Positions 56,475-64,000 of a stretch of 64,000 bases of DNA are shown piece after piece; the stretch's first letter is position 1, and the number at the start of each line of letters is the position of its first letter. A model generated the notes under the pieces. The model made no database searches. It worked only from the letters and a program-made list of their open reading frames with translations, and was not told the DNA's origin. This DNA is from Pseudomonas lini. GTDB taxonomy: Bacteria > Pseudomonadota > Gammaproteobacteria > Pseudomonadales > Pseudomonadaceae. The translations under genes were made by a program, and so were the position numbers. The stretch spans positions 496,001-560,000 of the forward strand of contig NZ_JYLB01000001.1 in NCBI RefSeq assembly GCF_001042905.1. Direction: 5' to 3'.

Positions 56475-57847
56475 ACACTCAACGAGTCGTGATCGTCGGT
56501 GCCGGGCCGGCCGGCATACGTTGTGCCGAAACCCTGGTCGCCGCTGGTTTCAAGCCCATCCTGATTGACGAGAATCGCCGGGATGGCGGGCAGATCTATC
56601 GTCGCCAACCCGAAGGCTTTACCCGCGATTACGCCACGCTGTATGGCACCGAAGCCGCCAAGGCCAACGACCTGCACCAGAGCTTCGACCGCTTGCGCGG
56701 GCAGATTGACTACCGTGCGGACACGCTGGTGTGGAACCTGACGCCGGGGCAACTGTGCTGCGTCAGCCAGGGCAAGCACTCGACGGTGGATTACGACGCC
56801 CTGATCCTGTGCACCGGCGCCACCGACCGCTTGATGCCGATCGAAGGCTGGCAATTGGCGGGCACCTATAGCCTGGGCGGAGCGCAGATTGCGCTCAAGT
56901 CCCAAGCTGTTTCCATCGGCCACCGCGTGGTGTTCATGGGCAGCGGGCCGTTGCTGTATCTGGTCGCCAGTCAGTATGTGAAAGCCGGGGCCAAGGTCGC
57001 GGCGGTGCTCGACACCTCGCCGTTGAGCAAGCGAATCGGCGCATTGCCGAAGCTGATGGCGCGTCCCGGACTGTTGTTTACCGGGATGAAACTGCTGGCG
57101 CAGCTCTATCGAGCGAAGATCCCGGTGCATCTGGGCATTTCGCCGCTTCAAGTGCTGGGCGATGCGGCCAATGGTGTCAGTGGCGTACGGGTGCGCACGG
57201 CGCGCGGCGAAACCTTGACGGTGGCATGCGATGCCGTGGCGCTGGGTTATCACTTGCGTCCGGAAACCCAGTTGGCCGACCTGGCCGGTTGCCGTATGCG
57301 CTTTGACGAGGCCTCCAGCCAATGGTGGCTGGCCGTCGATGAAGATGGCCGGACCTCGGTCAGCGGTGTATATGCCGCCGGCGACGGTTCGAAAATTCGC
57401 GGTGCCGATGCCGCCGAGCACGCCGGGAGACTGGTGGCCATGGCGCTGCTGGAGGATCTGCAGCAACCGGTGAACGCCGGATTGCGCGACGAACAACGGC
57501 ACGCGCTGGCGGTAATGGATCAGTTTCGTCTCGGCCTGGCCCAGGCGTTTCCCTGGCCGGCGGCGCAAGCCAAAGCGTTGCCGGACACGGCCATCGTCTG
57601 CCGCTGCGAAATGATCAGCGCGGGCGAATTGCGTGCAGTGGTCCGGGACAAAGGTGCGTGTGAAGTCAATCGGGCCAAGGCCTTCAGCCGGGTCGGCATG
57701 GGCCGCTGCCAAGGGCGTTATTGCTCCCAGGCCGGGGCTGAAGTGATTGCCGCGGCCGCCGGTGTTTGCGTGGAACAGGTCGGTCGTCAGCGCGGTCAGG
57801 CACCGGTCAAACCCCTTTCGATGCTCACCGAGGAGGTGTCGCCATGA
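56456..57847 (+). CDS. NAD/FAD-dependent oxidoreductase, alpha subunit (HcnB-like)
   Basis: The 463-residue protein has an N-terminal dinucleotide fold (RVVIVGAGPAGIRCAETLVAAG), a second one near residue 160 (HRVVFMGSGPLLYLVASQYV), and a C-terminal BFD-like [2Fe-2S] motif (IVCRCEMISAGELRA ... GMGRCQGRYCS). This domain set is that of the alpha subunits of octopine/nopaline and hydroxyproline dehydrogenases. It overlaps the small Fe-S gene by 19 bases and has its own GGAGG. Confidence 0.88.
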   Translation: MATARLNTQRVVIVGAGPAGIRCAETLVAAGFKPILIDENRRDGGQIYRRQPEGFTRDYATLYGTEAAKANDLHQSFDRLRGQIDYRADTLVWNLTPGQLCCVSQGKHSTVDYDALILCTGATDRLMPIEGWQLAGTYSLGGAQIALKSQAVSIGHRVVFMGSGPLLYLVASQYVKAGAKVAAVLDTSPLSKRIGALPKLMARPGLLFTGMKLLAQLYRAKIPVHLGISPLQVLGDAANGVSGVRVRTARGETLTVACDAVALGYHLRPETQLADLAGCRMRFDEASSQWWLAVDEDGRTSVSGVYAAGDGSKIRGADAAEHAGRLVAMALLEDLQQPVNAGLRDEQRHALAVMDQFRLGLAQAFPWPAAQAKALPDTAIVCRCEMISAGELRAVVRDKGACEVNRAKAFSRVGMGRCQGRYCSQAGAEVIAAAAGVCVEQVGRQRGQAPVKPLSMLTEEVSP

Positions 57848-58998
57848 CGGTACAGAAAGCCGATGTCGTGATTGTCGGCGGTGGCATCATGGGTTCGGCA
57901 GCGGCGTTTTTCCTGCGCCAGCGCGGGCAGTCGGTGATTCTGCTGGAACGCGACCAGATCGGTCAGTACGCCAGCGGCGTGAATTTCGGCAACGTACGGC
58001 GCCAAGGCCGATTCCTCGGCCAACTGGAACTGGCCAATCGCTCGTATGGGCTCTGGAAGCGTCTGCCGGAGCTGATCGACGATGACCTGGAATTCATCGC
58101 CAGCGGGCATTTGCGCGTGTGTTACCGCGAAGACGAGATCGCTGAGCTGCAAGCCTACGCAGACGCCCCTGAGGCGGAGCAACTGGATTTGAAGATCTTT
58201 CGTGGCGACGAGTTGCACAAGCGTTTTCCGTTCCTCGGCCCGGATGTGAAGGGCGGCTCCTACGCCCCTCACGATGGTCACGCCAATCCACGTCTGGCGG
58301 CCCCGGCGTTTGCCCGGGCAGCACGACGTCTCGGTGCGCGGATCGAAGAGCGCACTGAAGTGGCCGAGGTGCAGAAGGTCGGCGGCGAGTTCAGCATCAG
58401 CACCACCGATGGCCGCCAGTTCAGCGCTGAGCGCCTGCTGATTACTGCCGGCGCTTGGGGCCAGAAACTCTCGGCGCAGTTCGGCGAGCCGGTGCCGCTG
58501 AACACCCTTGGCCCACAGATGGCCGTGACTGAACCGGTGCCGTACGCCTTGCCGACGGTGATCGGCGTGTACACCAAGATTCCCGAGGAAGTGATCTATT
58601 TCCGCCAAATACCTCGCGGCAACATCATCATTGGTGGCGGCTATCGCAGCGAACCCGACATGCTCAACCGCCGGGCCTATGTCGAGCCGCGCAGCATTCT
58701 CAATCAGATGGATCAGATGCGGCGTCTGCTGCCGGGTGTCGGCAACCTGAACATCATTCGGGTCTGGAGTGGTATTGAAGGTTACCTGCCTGATTCCCTG
58801 CCGATCATGGGGCCAAGCGGCACCGTTGATGGCTTGTTCTATGCCTTCGGTTTCTCCGGCCATGGCTTCCAGCTCGGTCCGGGCGTGGGCGACGTGATGG
58901 CCGAACTGATCAGCACCGGTAGCACCAGCACTTCGATTTTACCGTTCTCCATCAACCGGTTCGCTTCTTCAGCCGAGCAACGGAGCAAGGCCTCATGA
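57844..58998 (+). CDS. FAD-binding oxidoreductase, beta subunit (SoxB/HcnC-like)
   Basis: The 384-residue protein starts at an ATGA overlap at 57844 and has VVIVGGGIMGSAAAFFLRQRG near residue 9 and the DAO-family end FGFSGHGFQLGPGVG. With the two preceding genes it completes a heterotrimeric amino/imino-acid dehydrogenase. In this family the beta subunit holds the active site that cleaves a secondary amine or opine C-N bond. The substrate is not known. Confidence 0.88.
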   Translation: MTVQKADVVIVGGGIMGSAAAFFLRQRGQSVILLERDQIGQYASGVNFGNVRRQGRFLGQLELANRSYGLWKRLPELIDDDLEFIASGHLRVCYREDEIAELQAYADAPEAEQLDLKIFRGDELHKRFPFLGPDVKGGSYAPHDGHANPRLAAPAFARAARRLGARIEERTEVAEVQKVGGEFSISTTDGRQFSAERLLITAGAWGQKLSAQFGEPVPLNTLGPQMAVTEPVPYALPTVIGVYTKIPEEVIYFRQIPRGNIIIGGGYRSEPDMLNRRAYVEPRSILNQMDQMRRLLPGVGNLNIIRVWSGIEGYLPDSLPIMGPSGTVDGLFYAFGFSGHGFQLGPGVGDVMAELISTGSTSTSILPFSINRFASSAEQRSKAS

Positions 58999-60152
58999 AA
59001 CCCCGCGTACTGGACATTCTCAAGCGTCTGATGGCCTTCGACACCGTTTCTTCTGAGTCGAACATGGCCTTGATCGAGTACGTGCGCGATCTGCTGCTGA
59101 CCAAGGGCATCGAGTCGTTGATCGTCAAGGACGAAAGCGGTAAAAAAGCCAACCTGTTCGCCAGTACCGGTCCACGGGAAGTGCCGGGGATTTTGCTGTC
59201 CGGGCACACCGATGTGGTTCCCGCAGCGGGACAGGCCTGGACCTTCCCGGCGTTTCAGGCGACGGTGCAGGACGGACGGATTTATGGCCGTGGCAGTTGC
59301 GATATGAAGGGTTTTATCGCGCTGGCCATCGACGCCATGCTCGATGCCGCCGACCATTCATTGAACCGGCCATTGCAACTGGCGCTGTCCCATGACGAAG
59401 AGATCGGTTGTGTCGGTGTGCGGCGTTTGCTCGACGTGCTGCACCTGGCGCCGGTACGGCCGTTTTTGTGCGTGATCGGTGAGCCGACCAACATGCAGTT
59501 CGTGCTCGGGCACAAGGGCAAGGGTTCTTACCGCACTTATTGTCGCGGCCTGGAAGCGCATTCCTCGCTGGCGCCGCGTTCGGTCAATGCGATTCACGTG
59601 GCCTGCGATTTCATCGCGGCACTGCGTCAGAGCCAGCAGCAACTGCAAGAGCAGGGCGCCCAGGATGCGGATTACGACGTGCCTTACAGCACTGTGCATG
59701 TCGGGCAGATTGTCGGCGGCAAGGCGCTGAATATCGTGCCAAACCTGTGCACCCTGGATTTCGAAGTGCGTAACTTGCCGGCGGACGACCCGGATCAGTT
59801 TCTGGAGCAGATGCGCGAGCGTGCCGAAGTGATCGTGCGCGAAGCCAAAAAGCTGTCCAGCGTGGCGGATATCGAAATTGAAACCCTGAACGTCTATCCC
59901 GGTCTCGATACCCACCCGAGTGTCGAGGCGGTGCGCTTTCTGAAAAACTTCGCCGCCCCGGACACCGGCACTGCCAAGGTTTCCTTCGGCACCGAGGGCG
60001 GGTTGTTCAAACAGCGGCTGGATGTGCCGGTGGTGGTCTGCGGCCCGGGCTCGATAGAACAGGCGCACAAGCCTGACGAGTTCATCGAGATCAGCCAGAT
60101 GGAAGCCGGCGAGCGCTTCCTGCAAGGGTTGTTGGGCTCGATGCGGCTTTAG
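58995..60152 (+). CDS. argE: acetylornithine deacetylase-type M20 amidohydrolase (ArgE-like)
   Basis: The 385-residue M20 enzyme has LLSGHTDVVPAAG, YGRGSCDMKGFIAL with the bridging Asp, SHDEEIGCVGVRRLL with the catalytic Glu, and a C-terminal His in the PGSIEQAHKPDEF segment. It removes an acyl group from an N-acyl amino acid using zinc. As the last gene of the ABC/dehydrogenase operon it more probably serves the catabolic route than arginine synthesis, which in Pseudomonas relies mainly on ArgJ; this is inferred. Four-base overlap with the SoxB-like gene. Confidence 0.87.
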   Translation: MKPRVLDILKRLMAFDTVSSESNMALIEYVRDLLLTKGIESLIVKDESGKKANLFASTGPREVPGILLSGHTDVVPAAGQAWTFPAFQATVQDGRIYGRGSCDMKGFIALAIDAMLDAADHSLNRPLQLALSHDEEIGCVGVRRLLDVLHLAPVRPFLCVIGEPTNMQFVLGHKGKGSYRTYCRGLEAHSSLAPRSVNAIHVACDFIAALRQSQQQLQEQGAQDADYDVPYSTVHVGQIVGGKALNIVPNLCTLDFEVRNLPADDPDQFLEQMRERAEVIVREAKKLSSVADIEIETLNVYPGLDTHPSVEAVRFLKNFAAPDTGTAKVSFGTEGGLFKQRLDVPVVVCGPGSIEQAHKPDEFIEISQMEAGERFLQGLLGSMRL

Positions 60153-60177
60153 AGTTCCGCTTCCCGATTTTGATCGG

Positions 60178-61078
60178 TGTACATATCCGTTGCTGCGGTC
60201 ACGGCTGCTATTGGTTTCGCTTTTACAGCGAGTCACTTTGGAAAAGCCCCAAAGTAACCAAAGCGCTTTTGCCCCTGTCGTTCGGTGCCTCGCCTAGGCT
60301 CGGCATGCCCTCGCTCCGGTCCTGCTCCGTGGGCCCGCCGCCATCGGCCATCCATGGCCGGGGGCGGCTAACCCGGCATCCATGCCGGGTTGCCCACTGC
60401 GCAGAACCTCCTCTCGGCCTCTCGAGGGCGCGGTGCCTCAAGATCAAGAGCTGCAAGCGAGCTAACGCTCGGCCTGTTGAGTGGTGAAAGGCAGAGTGGC
60501 TGTGCGCTGATTTTGGATGTGCTCTGATTTTTTGTGGGAGCTGGCTTGCCTGCGATGGCGGCGGCACCTTCAACATCACATTGACTGACCCACCGCTATC
60601 GCGGGCAAGCCCGCTCCCACAGGATGTGTGTCGTACACAGATTTTGTATATGCCCGCTGCTCCTGTGGGAGCTGGCTTGCCGGGTTGCCGCATCGCTGCG
60701 ATGGCGGCCTGTCAGCCGATCAATCTTCCCCCGGATGTACCCACTCCAACTGTGGGAGAGGGCTTGCTCGCGAAGCTGTTGATCTTGCCATTGCCGTTGC
60801 TTTGGCTTTTGATCTTGACCTGCCGCCCCTTTCCCAGAGGCCGAACGCAGGCGTTGCGCAGGGGGCACCGCGGCAAGGATGCCGCGGTAGCCGCCCCCGG
60901 CCATGGATGGCCGATGGCGGCGGGCCCCCGGAGCAGGACCGGAGTGAGGGCATGCCGAGCCTAGGCGAGGCACCGAATGGTGGGGCAAAAGCGCTTTGGT
61001 TACTTTCGCGCTTTTCGAAAGTGACCCTCCGTCAGGGCGGAACCCTAAGCGGCCGTTACCGCAGAAACGGATATGTAC
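60178..61078. repeat. 0.9-kb composite inverted repeat element, right copy
   Basis: This copy has the ends GTGTACATATCCGTTGCTGCGGT and the complement near 61050-61078, the same two inverted arms, and the same REP-bearing centre as the left copy at 30541-31429, all in the same orientation. It separates the ArgE-like gene from the succinate-semialdehyde dehydrogenase gene. Translated frames within it should be ignored. Confidence 0.85.
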
Positions 61079-61256
61079 TCCCAATCACCAGGCCCCGACA
61101 GTGAATCCCACGACAATATCCATCACCCACCAACAGTAGAGCCTGCCGTCGAATACCGATTTTCAGCATTCGAAGGCTGCTGGGGCGGCGCTTTCAGCAT
61201 CCTCGTCCGGGACGACCCAATAGACTGAAGGCTGTCTCGGAACAGGACTCGATACC

Positions 61257-62714
61257 ATGCTCAAGAATCGCCTGAAAGACCCCAGCCTGCTGGTAGAACT
61301 CGCTTACATCGACGGTCAGTGGATCAGCGCCGACAACGCCGCTACCCTTGACGTCATCGACCCGGCCAGCGGCCAGTTGCTTGCTCGCGTACCCGCGATG
61401 CAAGGCAGCGAAACCCGACGCGCCATTGAAGCCGCCGACCGCGCCTGGCCGGCCTGGCGCGCGCGCCCGGCGGCAGAACGGGCGGCGCTGCTGGAGCGCT
61501 GGTATCAGGCCATGATCGACAACCTCGACGATCTGGCGCTGATCATGACTTGCGAACAGGGCAAACCGCTGAATGAAGCCAAGGGCGAAATTCGCTACGG
61601 TACCGGCTTCGTCAAATGGTTCGCCGAAGAAGCTCGACGGGTCTACGGCGAAACCATACCGGCACCTAGCGGCGACCGCCGCTTGCTCACGCTCAAACAG
61701 CCGGTCGGGGTCTGCGCCGCGATCACCCCGTGGAACTTCCCCAATGCAATGATCACTCGCAAGTGCGCGCCGGCCCTGGCCGCCGGCTGTACGATCATTG
61801 TCAAACCTTCGGACCTGACGCCACTGTCGGCGCTGGCGCTGGCCGTACTCGCCGAACGGGTCGGCATTCCGGCCGGGGTGTTCAACGTCGTCACCGGCAT
61901 GCCCGCCGGCATCGGCGAAGAACTGACTGGCAACCCGACGGTGCGCAAAATCTCCTTCACCGGTTCCACCGCTGTCGGTCGGCTGCTGATGCGCCAGAGC
62001 GCCGAACACATCAAGCGCTTGAGCCTGGAGTTGGGCGGCAACGCACCATTCATTGTGTTCGACGACGCTGACCTTGAGCAGGCAGTGACCGGCATCATGC
62101 TCAGCAAGTTTCGCAACGCCGGGCAAACCTGCGTCTGTGCCAACCGGATTCTGGTGCAGGACGGTATCTACGAACGCTTCGCCCAGCGCCTGGTGGAGGA
62201 GGTGGGCAAGCTCAAGGTCGGCAATGGCCTGGACGCCGACGTGACCATCGGCCCGCTGATCAATGCGGCGGCGGTGAGCAAGGTCGCTCGGCATATCGAC
62301 GAGGCTTTGAGTCAGGGAGCCCGTCTGCTCTGTGGCGCAATCCCTGAGGGCGACAGCCAGTTCGTCCAGCCGACGGTGCTCGGTGACGCCCATGCCGGGA
62401 TGTTGCTGACCACCGAAGAAACCTTCGGCCCAGTCGCACCGCTGATGCGCTTTGCCACTGAGGAAGAGGCGCTGGCCCTGGCCAATGCCACGCCTTATGG
62501 CTTGGGCGCCTATTTCTTCACCCAGGACTTGCGCCGTTCATGGCGGTTCGGCGAGGCGCTGGAGTTCGGCATGATCGGTCTCAACACCGGGCTCATTTCC
62601 ATGGAAGTCGCCCCATTCGGCGGTATCAAGCAATCGGGCCTGGGCCGTGAAGGCAGCAAGTACGGCCTGGATGAATACCTTGAAGTCAAAGCCTTCCACA
62701 TCGGCGGGCTGTGA
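61257..62714 (+). CDS. succinate-semialdehyde dehydrogenase-type aldehyde dehydrogenase (GabD-like)
   Basis: The 485-residue enzyme has GVCAAITPWNFPNAMITRKC, SFTGSTAVGRLLM, LELGGNAPFIVFDDADL with the catalytic Glu, and FRNAGQTCVCANR with the catalytic Cys plus the second Cys three residues on that marks GabD-type enzymes. It oxidises a 4-carbon or 5-carbon omega-semialdehyde to the acid. A 42-bp gap separates it from the dehydrogenase gene that follows. Confidence 0.88.
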   Translation: MLKNRLKDPSLLVELAYIDGQWISADNAATLDVIDPASGQLLARVPAMQGSETRRAIEAADRAWPAWRARPAAERAALLERWYQAMIDNLDDLALIMTCEQGKPLNEAKGEIRYGTGFVKWFAEEARRVYGETIPAPSGDRRLLTLKQPVGVCAAITPWNFPNAMITRKCAPALAAGCTIIVKPSDLTPLSALALAVLAERVGIPAGVFNVVTGMPAGIGEELTGNPTVRKISFTGSTAVGRLLMRQSAEHIKRLSLELGGNAPFIVFDDADLEQAVTGIMLSKFRNAGQTCVCANRILVQDGIYERFAQRLVEEVGKLKVGNGLDADVTIGPLINAAAVSKVARHIDEALSQGARLLCGAIPEGDSQFVQPTVLGDAHAGMLLTTEETFGPVAPLMRFATEEEALALANATPYGLGAYFFTQDLRRSWRFGEALEFGMIGLNTGLISMEVAPFGGIKQSGLGREGSKYGLDEYLEVKAFHIGGL

Positions 62715-62755
62715 TCCGGTTACCGTTTTGAACAGACATTGAGGAGCCACGATTG

Positions 62756-63835
62756 ATGAGCAAACCATTCAGAATCGCCGCGATTGCCGGCGATGGCATC
62801 GGCAAGGAAGTCTTGCCGGAAGGGCTGCGGGTACTGGAGCAGGCCGCGAAAAAATGGCAACTGGACTTGAGCATCGAAGTGCTCGACTGGGCGCATTGCG
62901 ATTATTACCTGGAACACGGGCAGATGATGCCCGCCGACTGGTTCGAACAGCTCAAGGGCTTCGACGCGATTTACTTTGGCGCCGTTGGCTGGCCGGACAA
63001 GGTGCCGGACCATATTTCCCTGTGGGGTTCGTTGCTGAAGTTTCGCCGTGACTTCGACCAATACGTGAACATCCGTCCGGTGCGGCTGTTTCCCGGTGTG
63101 CCGTGCCCACTCGCCGGACGTGAAGCCGGGGACATCGATTTCGTGGTGATCCGCGAGAACACCGAAGGCGAGTATTCGTCGGTCGGCGGCAAGATGTTCG
63201 AAGGCACCGAGCATGAGTTCGTGCTGCAAGAGTCGGTGTTCACGCGGCGCGGCGTGGACCGGATTCTCAAGTTCGCCTTCGATCTGGCCCAGACCCGGCC
63301 GCGCAAGCGCCTGACGGCGGCGACCAAGTCCAACGGGATTTCCATCAGCATGCCGTACTGGGACGAGCGCACCGCATTGATGGCTGCGAAGTACCCGGAC
63401 GTCACCTGGGACAAGCAACACATCGACATTCTGTGCGCGCGTTTCGTGCTGCAACCGGATCGTTTCGATGTGGTGGTGGCGTCGAATCTGTTCGGCGACA
63501 TTCTGTCCGACTTGGGACCGGCCTGCGCTGGAACCATCGGCATCGCACCCTCGGCCAACCTCGATCCGGAGCGACGCTTCCCCTCGCTGTTCGAGCCGGT
63601 GCATGGCTCGGCGCCGGACATCTATGGGCAGAACATCGCCAACCCGATTGCGATGATCTGGTCCGGTGCCTTGATGCTGGACTTCCTGGGCAATGGCGAT
63701 GAACGCTATCGCGCGGCCCATGACGGAATTCTGCAGGCGATCGAACAGGTCATCGCCCAGGGGCCGATCACTCCCGATCTGGGCGGGCAGGGCTCGACCC
63801 AGGATGTCGGTAGGGCAATCGCCGCGTTGCTTTGA
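62756..63835 (+). CDS. tartrate dehydrogenase/isopropylmalate dehydrogenase-family enzyme
   Basis: The 359-residue protein has AAIAGDGIGKEVLPEGLRVL near the N-terminus, VVIRENTEGEYSSVGG, NLFGDILSDLGPA and EPVHGSAPDIYGQN, the metal- and substrate-site segments of beta-decarboxylating dehydrogenases. The GAVGWPDKVPDHISLWGSLL stretch is typical of the tartrate/D-malate branch rather than LeuB. The first ATG (62756) has GAGGAG upstream; TTG just before it is unlikely to be used. It would convert a 2-hydroxy dicarboxylate to a keto acid plus CO2 with NAD. Confidence 0.87.
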   Translation: MSKPFRIAAIAGDGIGKEVLPEGLRVLEQAAKKWQLDLSIEVLDWAHCDYYLEHGQMMPADWFEQLKGFDAIYFGAVGWPDKVPDHISLWGSLLKFRRDFDQYVNIRPVRLFPGVPCPLAGREAGDIDFVVIRENTEGEYSSVGGKMFEGTEHEFVLQESVFTRRGVDRILKFAFDLAQTRPRKRLTAATKSNGISISMPYWDERTALMAAKYPDVTWDKQHIDILCARFVLQPDRFDVVVASNLFGDILSDLGPACAGTIGIAPSANLDPERRFPSLFEPVHGSAPDIYGQNIANPIAMIWSGALMLDFLGNGDERYRAAHDGILQAIEQVIAQGPITPDLGGQGSTQDVGRAIAALL

Positions 63836-63892
63836 GCCGAGGCAACAACTGCTCAGCAGGAAGCTTTATTCATTCTTGTGTCTCACCCTTTT

Positions 63893-63920
63893 AGCCCGTC
63901 CACACTGCGGGCTTTTTTTT
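63893..63920 (+). terminator. Rho-independent terminator
   Basis: AGCCCG (63893-63898) pairs with CGGGCT (63908-63913) and is followed by a run of seven T. It ends the GabD/tartrate-dehydrogenase unit. The remaining 80 bases to the right edge show no gene. Confidence 0.85.
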
Positions 63921-64000
63921 GCCTATCGCCCTCGTGTTTAACCTGCCTTTGCTGTTGCGAAGGAGGTAACGAAGGAGGGGGCGCGGAATGTGAGGGACGT

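Noticed and set aside
60223..61104. Open frames in the right repeat copy
   Set aside because: Same reason as for the left copy.

Overview
The window reads as chromosome of a Pseudomonas of the P. fluorescens group. This rests on the REP palindromes (GGAGCGGGCTTGCTCGCGAA type), a DUF6124 gene with its structured leader, a LamB-type sugar porin, a PipR-like LuxR solo with flanking proline iminopeptidase genes, and many 4-base ATGA gene overlaps. No transposase, phage gene or CRISPR array was found. The single RNA gene is a tRNA-Gln(TTG).

Layout. 0-1.6 kb: the 5' end of an RTX/DUF5801-type secreted protein running off the left edge, a REP composite element, and a DUF6124 gene behind a leader with mutually exclusive pairings. 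1.6-10.2 kb: a fructosyl-sugar (probably sucrose) regulon made of a LacI regulator, GH32 hydrolase, complete sugar ABC importer, a GTTAACGTTAAC operator and a divergent porin. 10.4-16.5 kb: stand-alone genes (membrane-anchored metallophosphatase, divergent DapF-family protein, exported M20 dipeptidase, CapA-like protein). 16.7 kb: tRNA-Gln. 17.0-25.2 kb: an oligopeptide ABC importer, two alpha/beta hydrolases of the proline iminopeptidase family and a LuxR solo between them, the arrangement of the plant-responsive PipR system. 25.4-27.4 kb: an AT-rich stretch with a second, canonical LuxR solo and a PlsC-type acyltransferase.

27.5-44.5 kb is an exopolysaccharide locus read leftward: RfaH-type antiterminator, outer-membrane barrel, Wza-like exporter, Wzc-like tyrosine kinase, initiating sugar-phosphate transferase, WecG-type transferase, three further glycosyltransferases, Wzy-like polymerase and Wzx-like flippase, followed beyond a repeat block by galE and an exported GH16 enzyme. 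An ops-like sequence lies upstream of rfaH.

45.1-63.8 kb is a large catabolic locus: two aldehyde dehydrogenases, three DadA/PuuB/SoxB-type FAD oxidases, a HAD protein, a dipeptide-type ABC importer with a Tat-exported binding protein and a fused double ATPase, a three-part dehydrogenase ([2Fe-2S] protein, FAD/NAD subunit, SoxB-like subunit), an ArgE-like deacylase and a tartrate/isopropylmalate-type dehydrogenase. It looks built to import and dismantle an N-substituted amino acid or opine-like compound; the substrate cannot be read from sequence. A 152-bp promoter region is duplicated at the heads of two of its transcription units. Two direct copies of an approximately 0.9-kb repeat (30.5 and 60.2 kb) bracket about 29 kb of accessory DNA.

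The observations most worth testing are the switch-like leader at 1.0-1.23 kb, the shared ACCTAT-N8-CTAG dyads in both pip promoters, the duplicated promoter, the ops-like site and the composition of the catabolic cluster.
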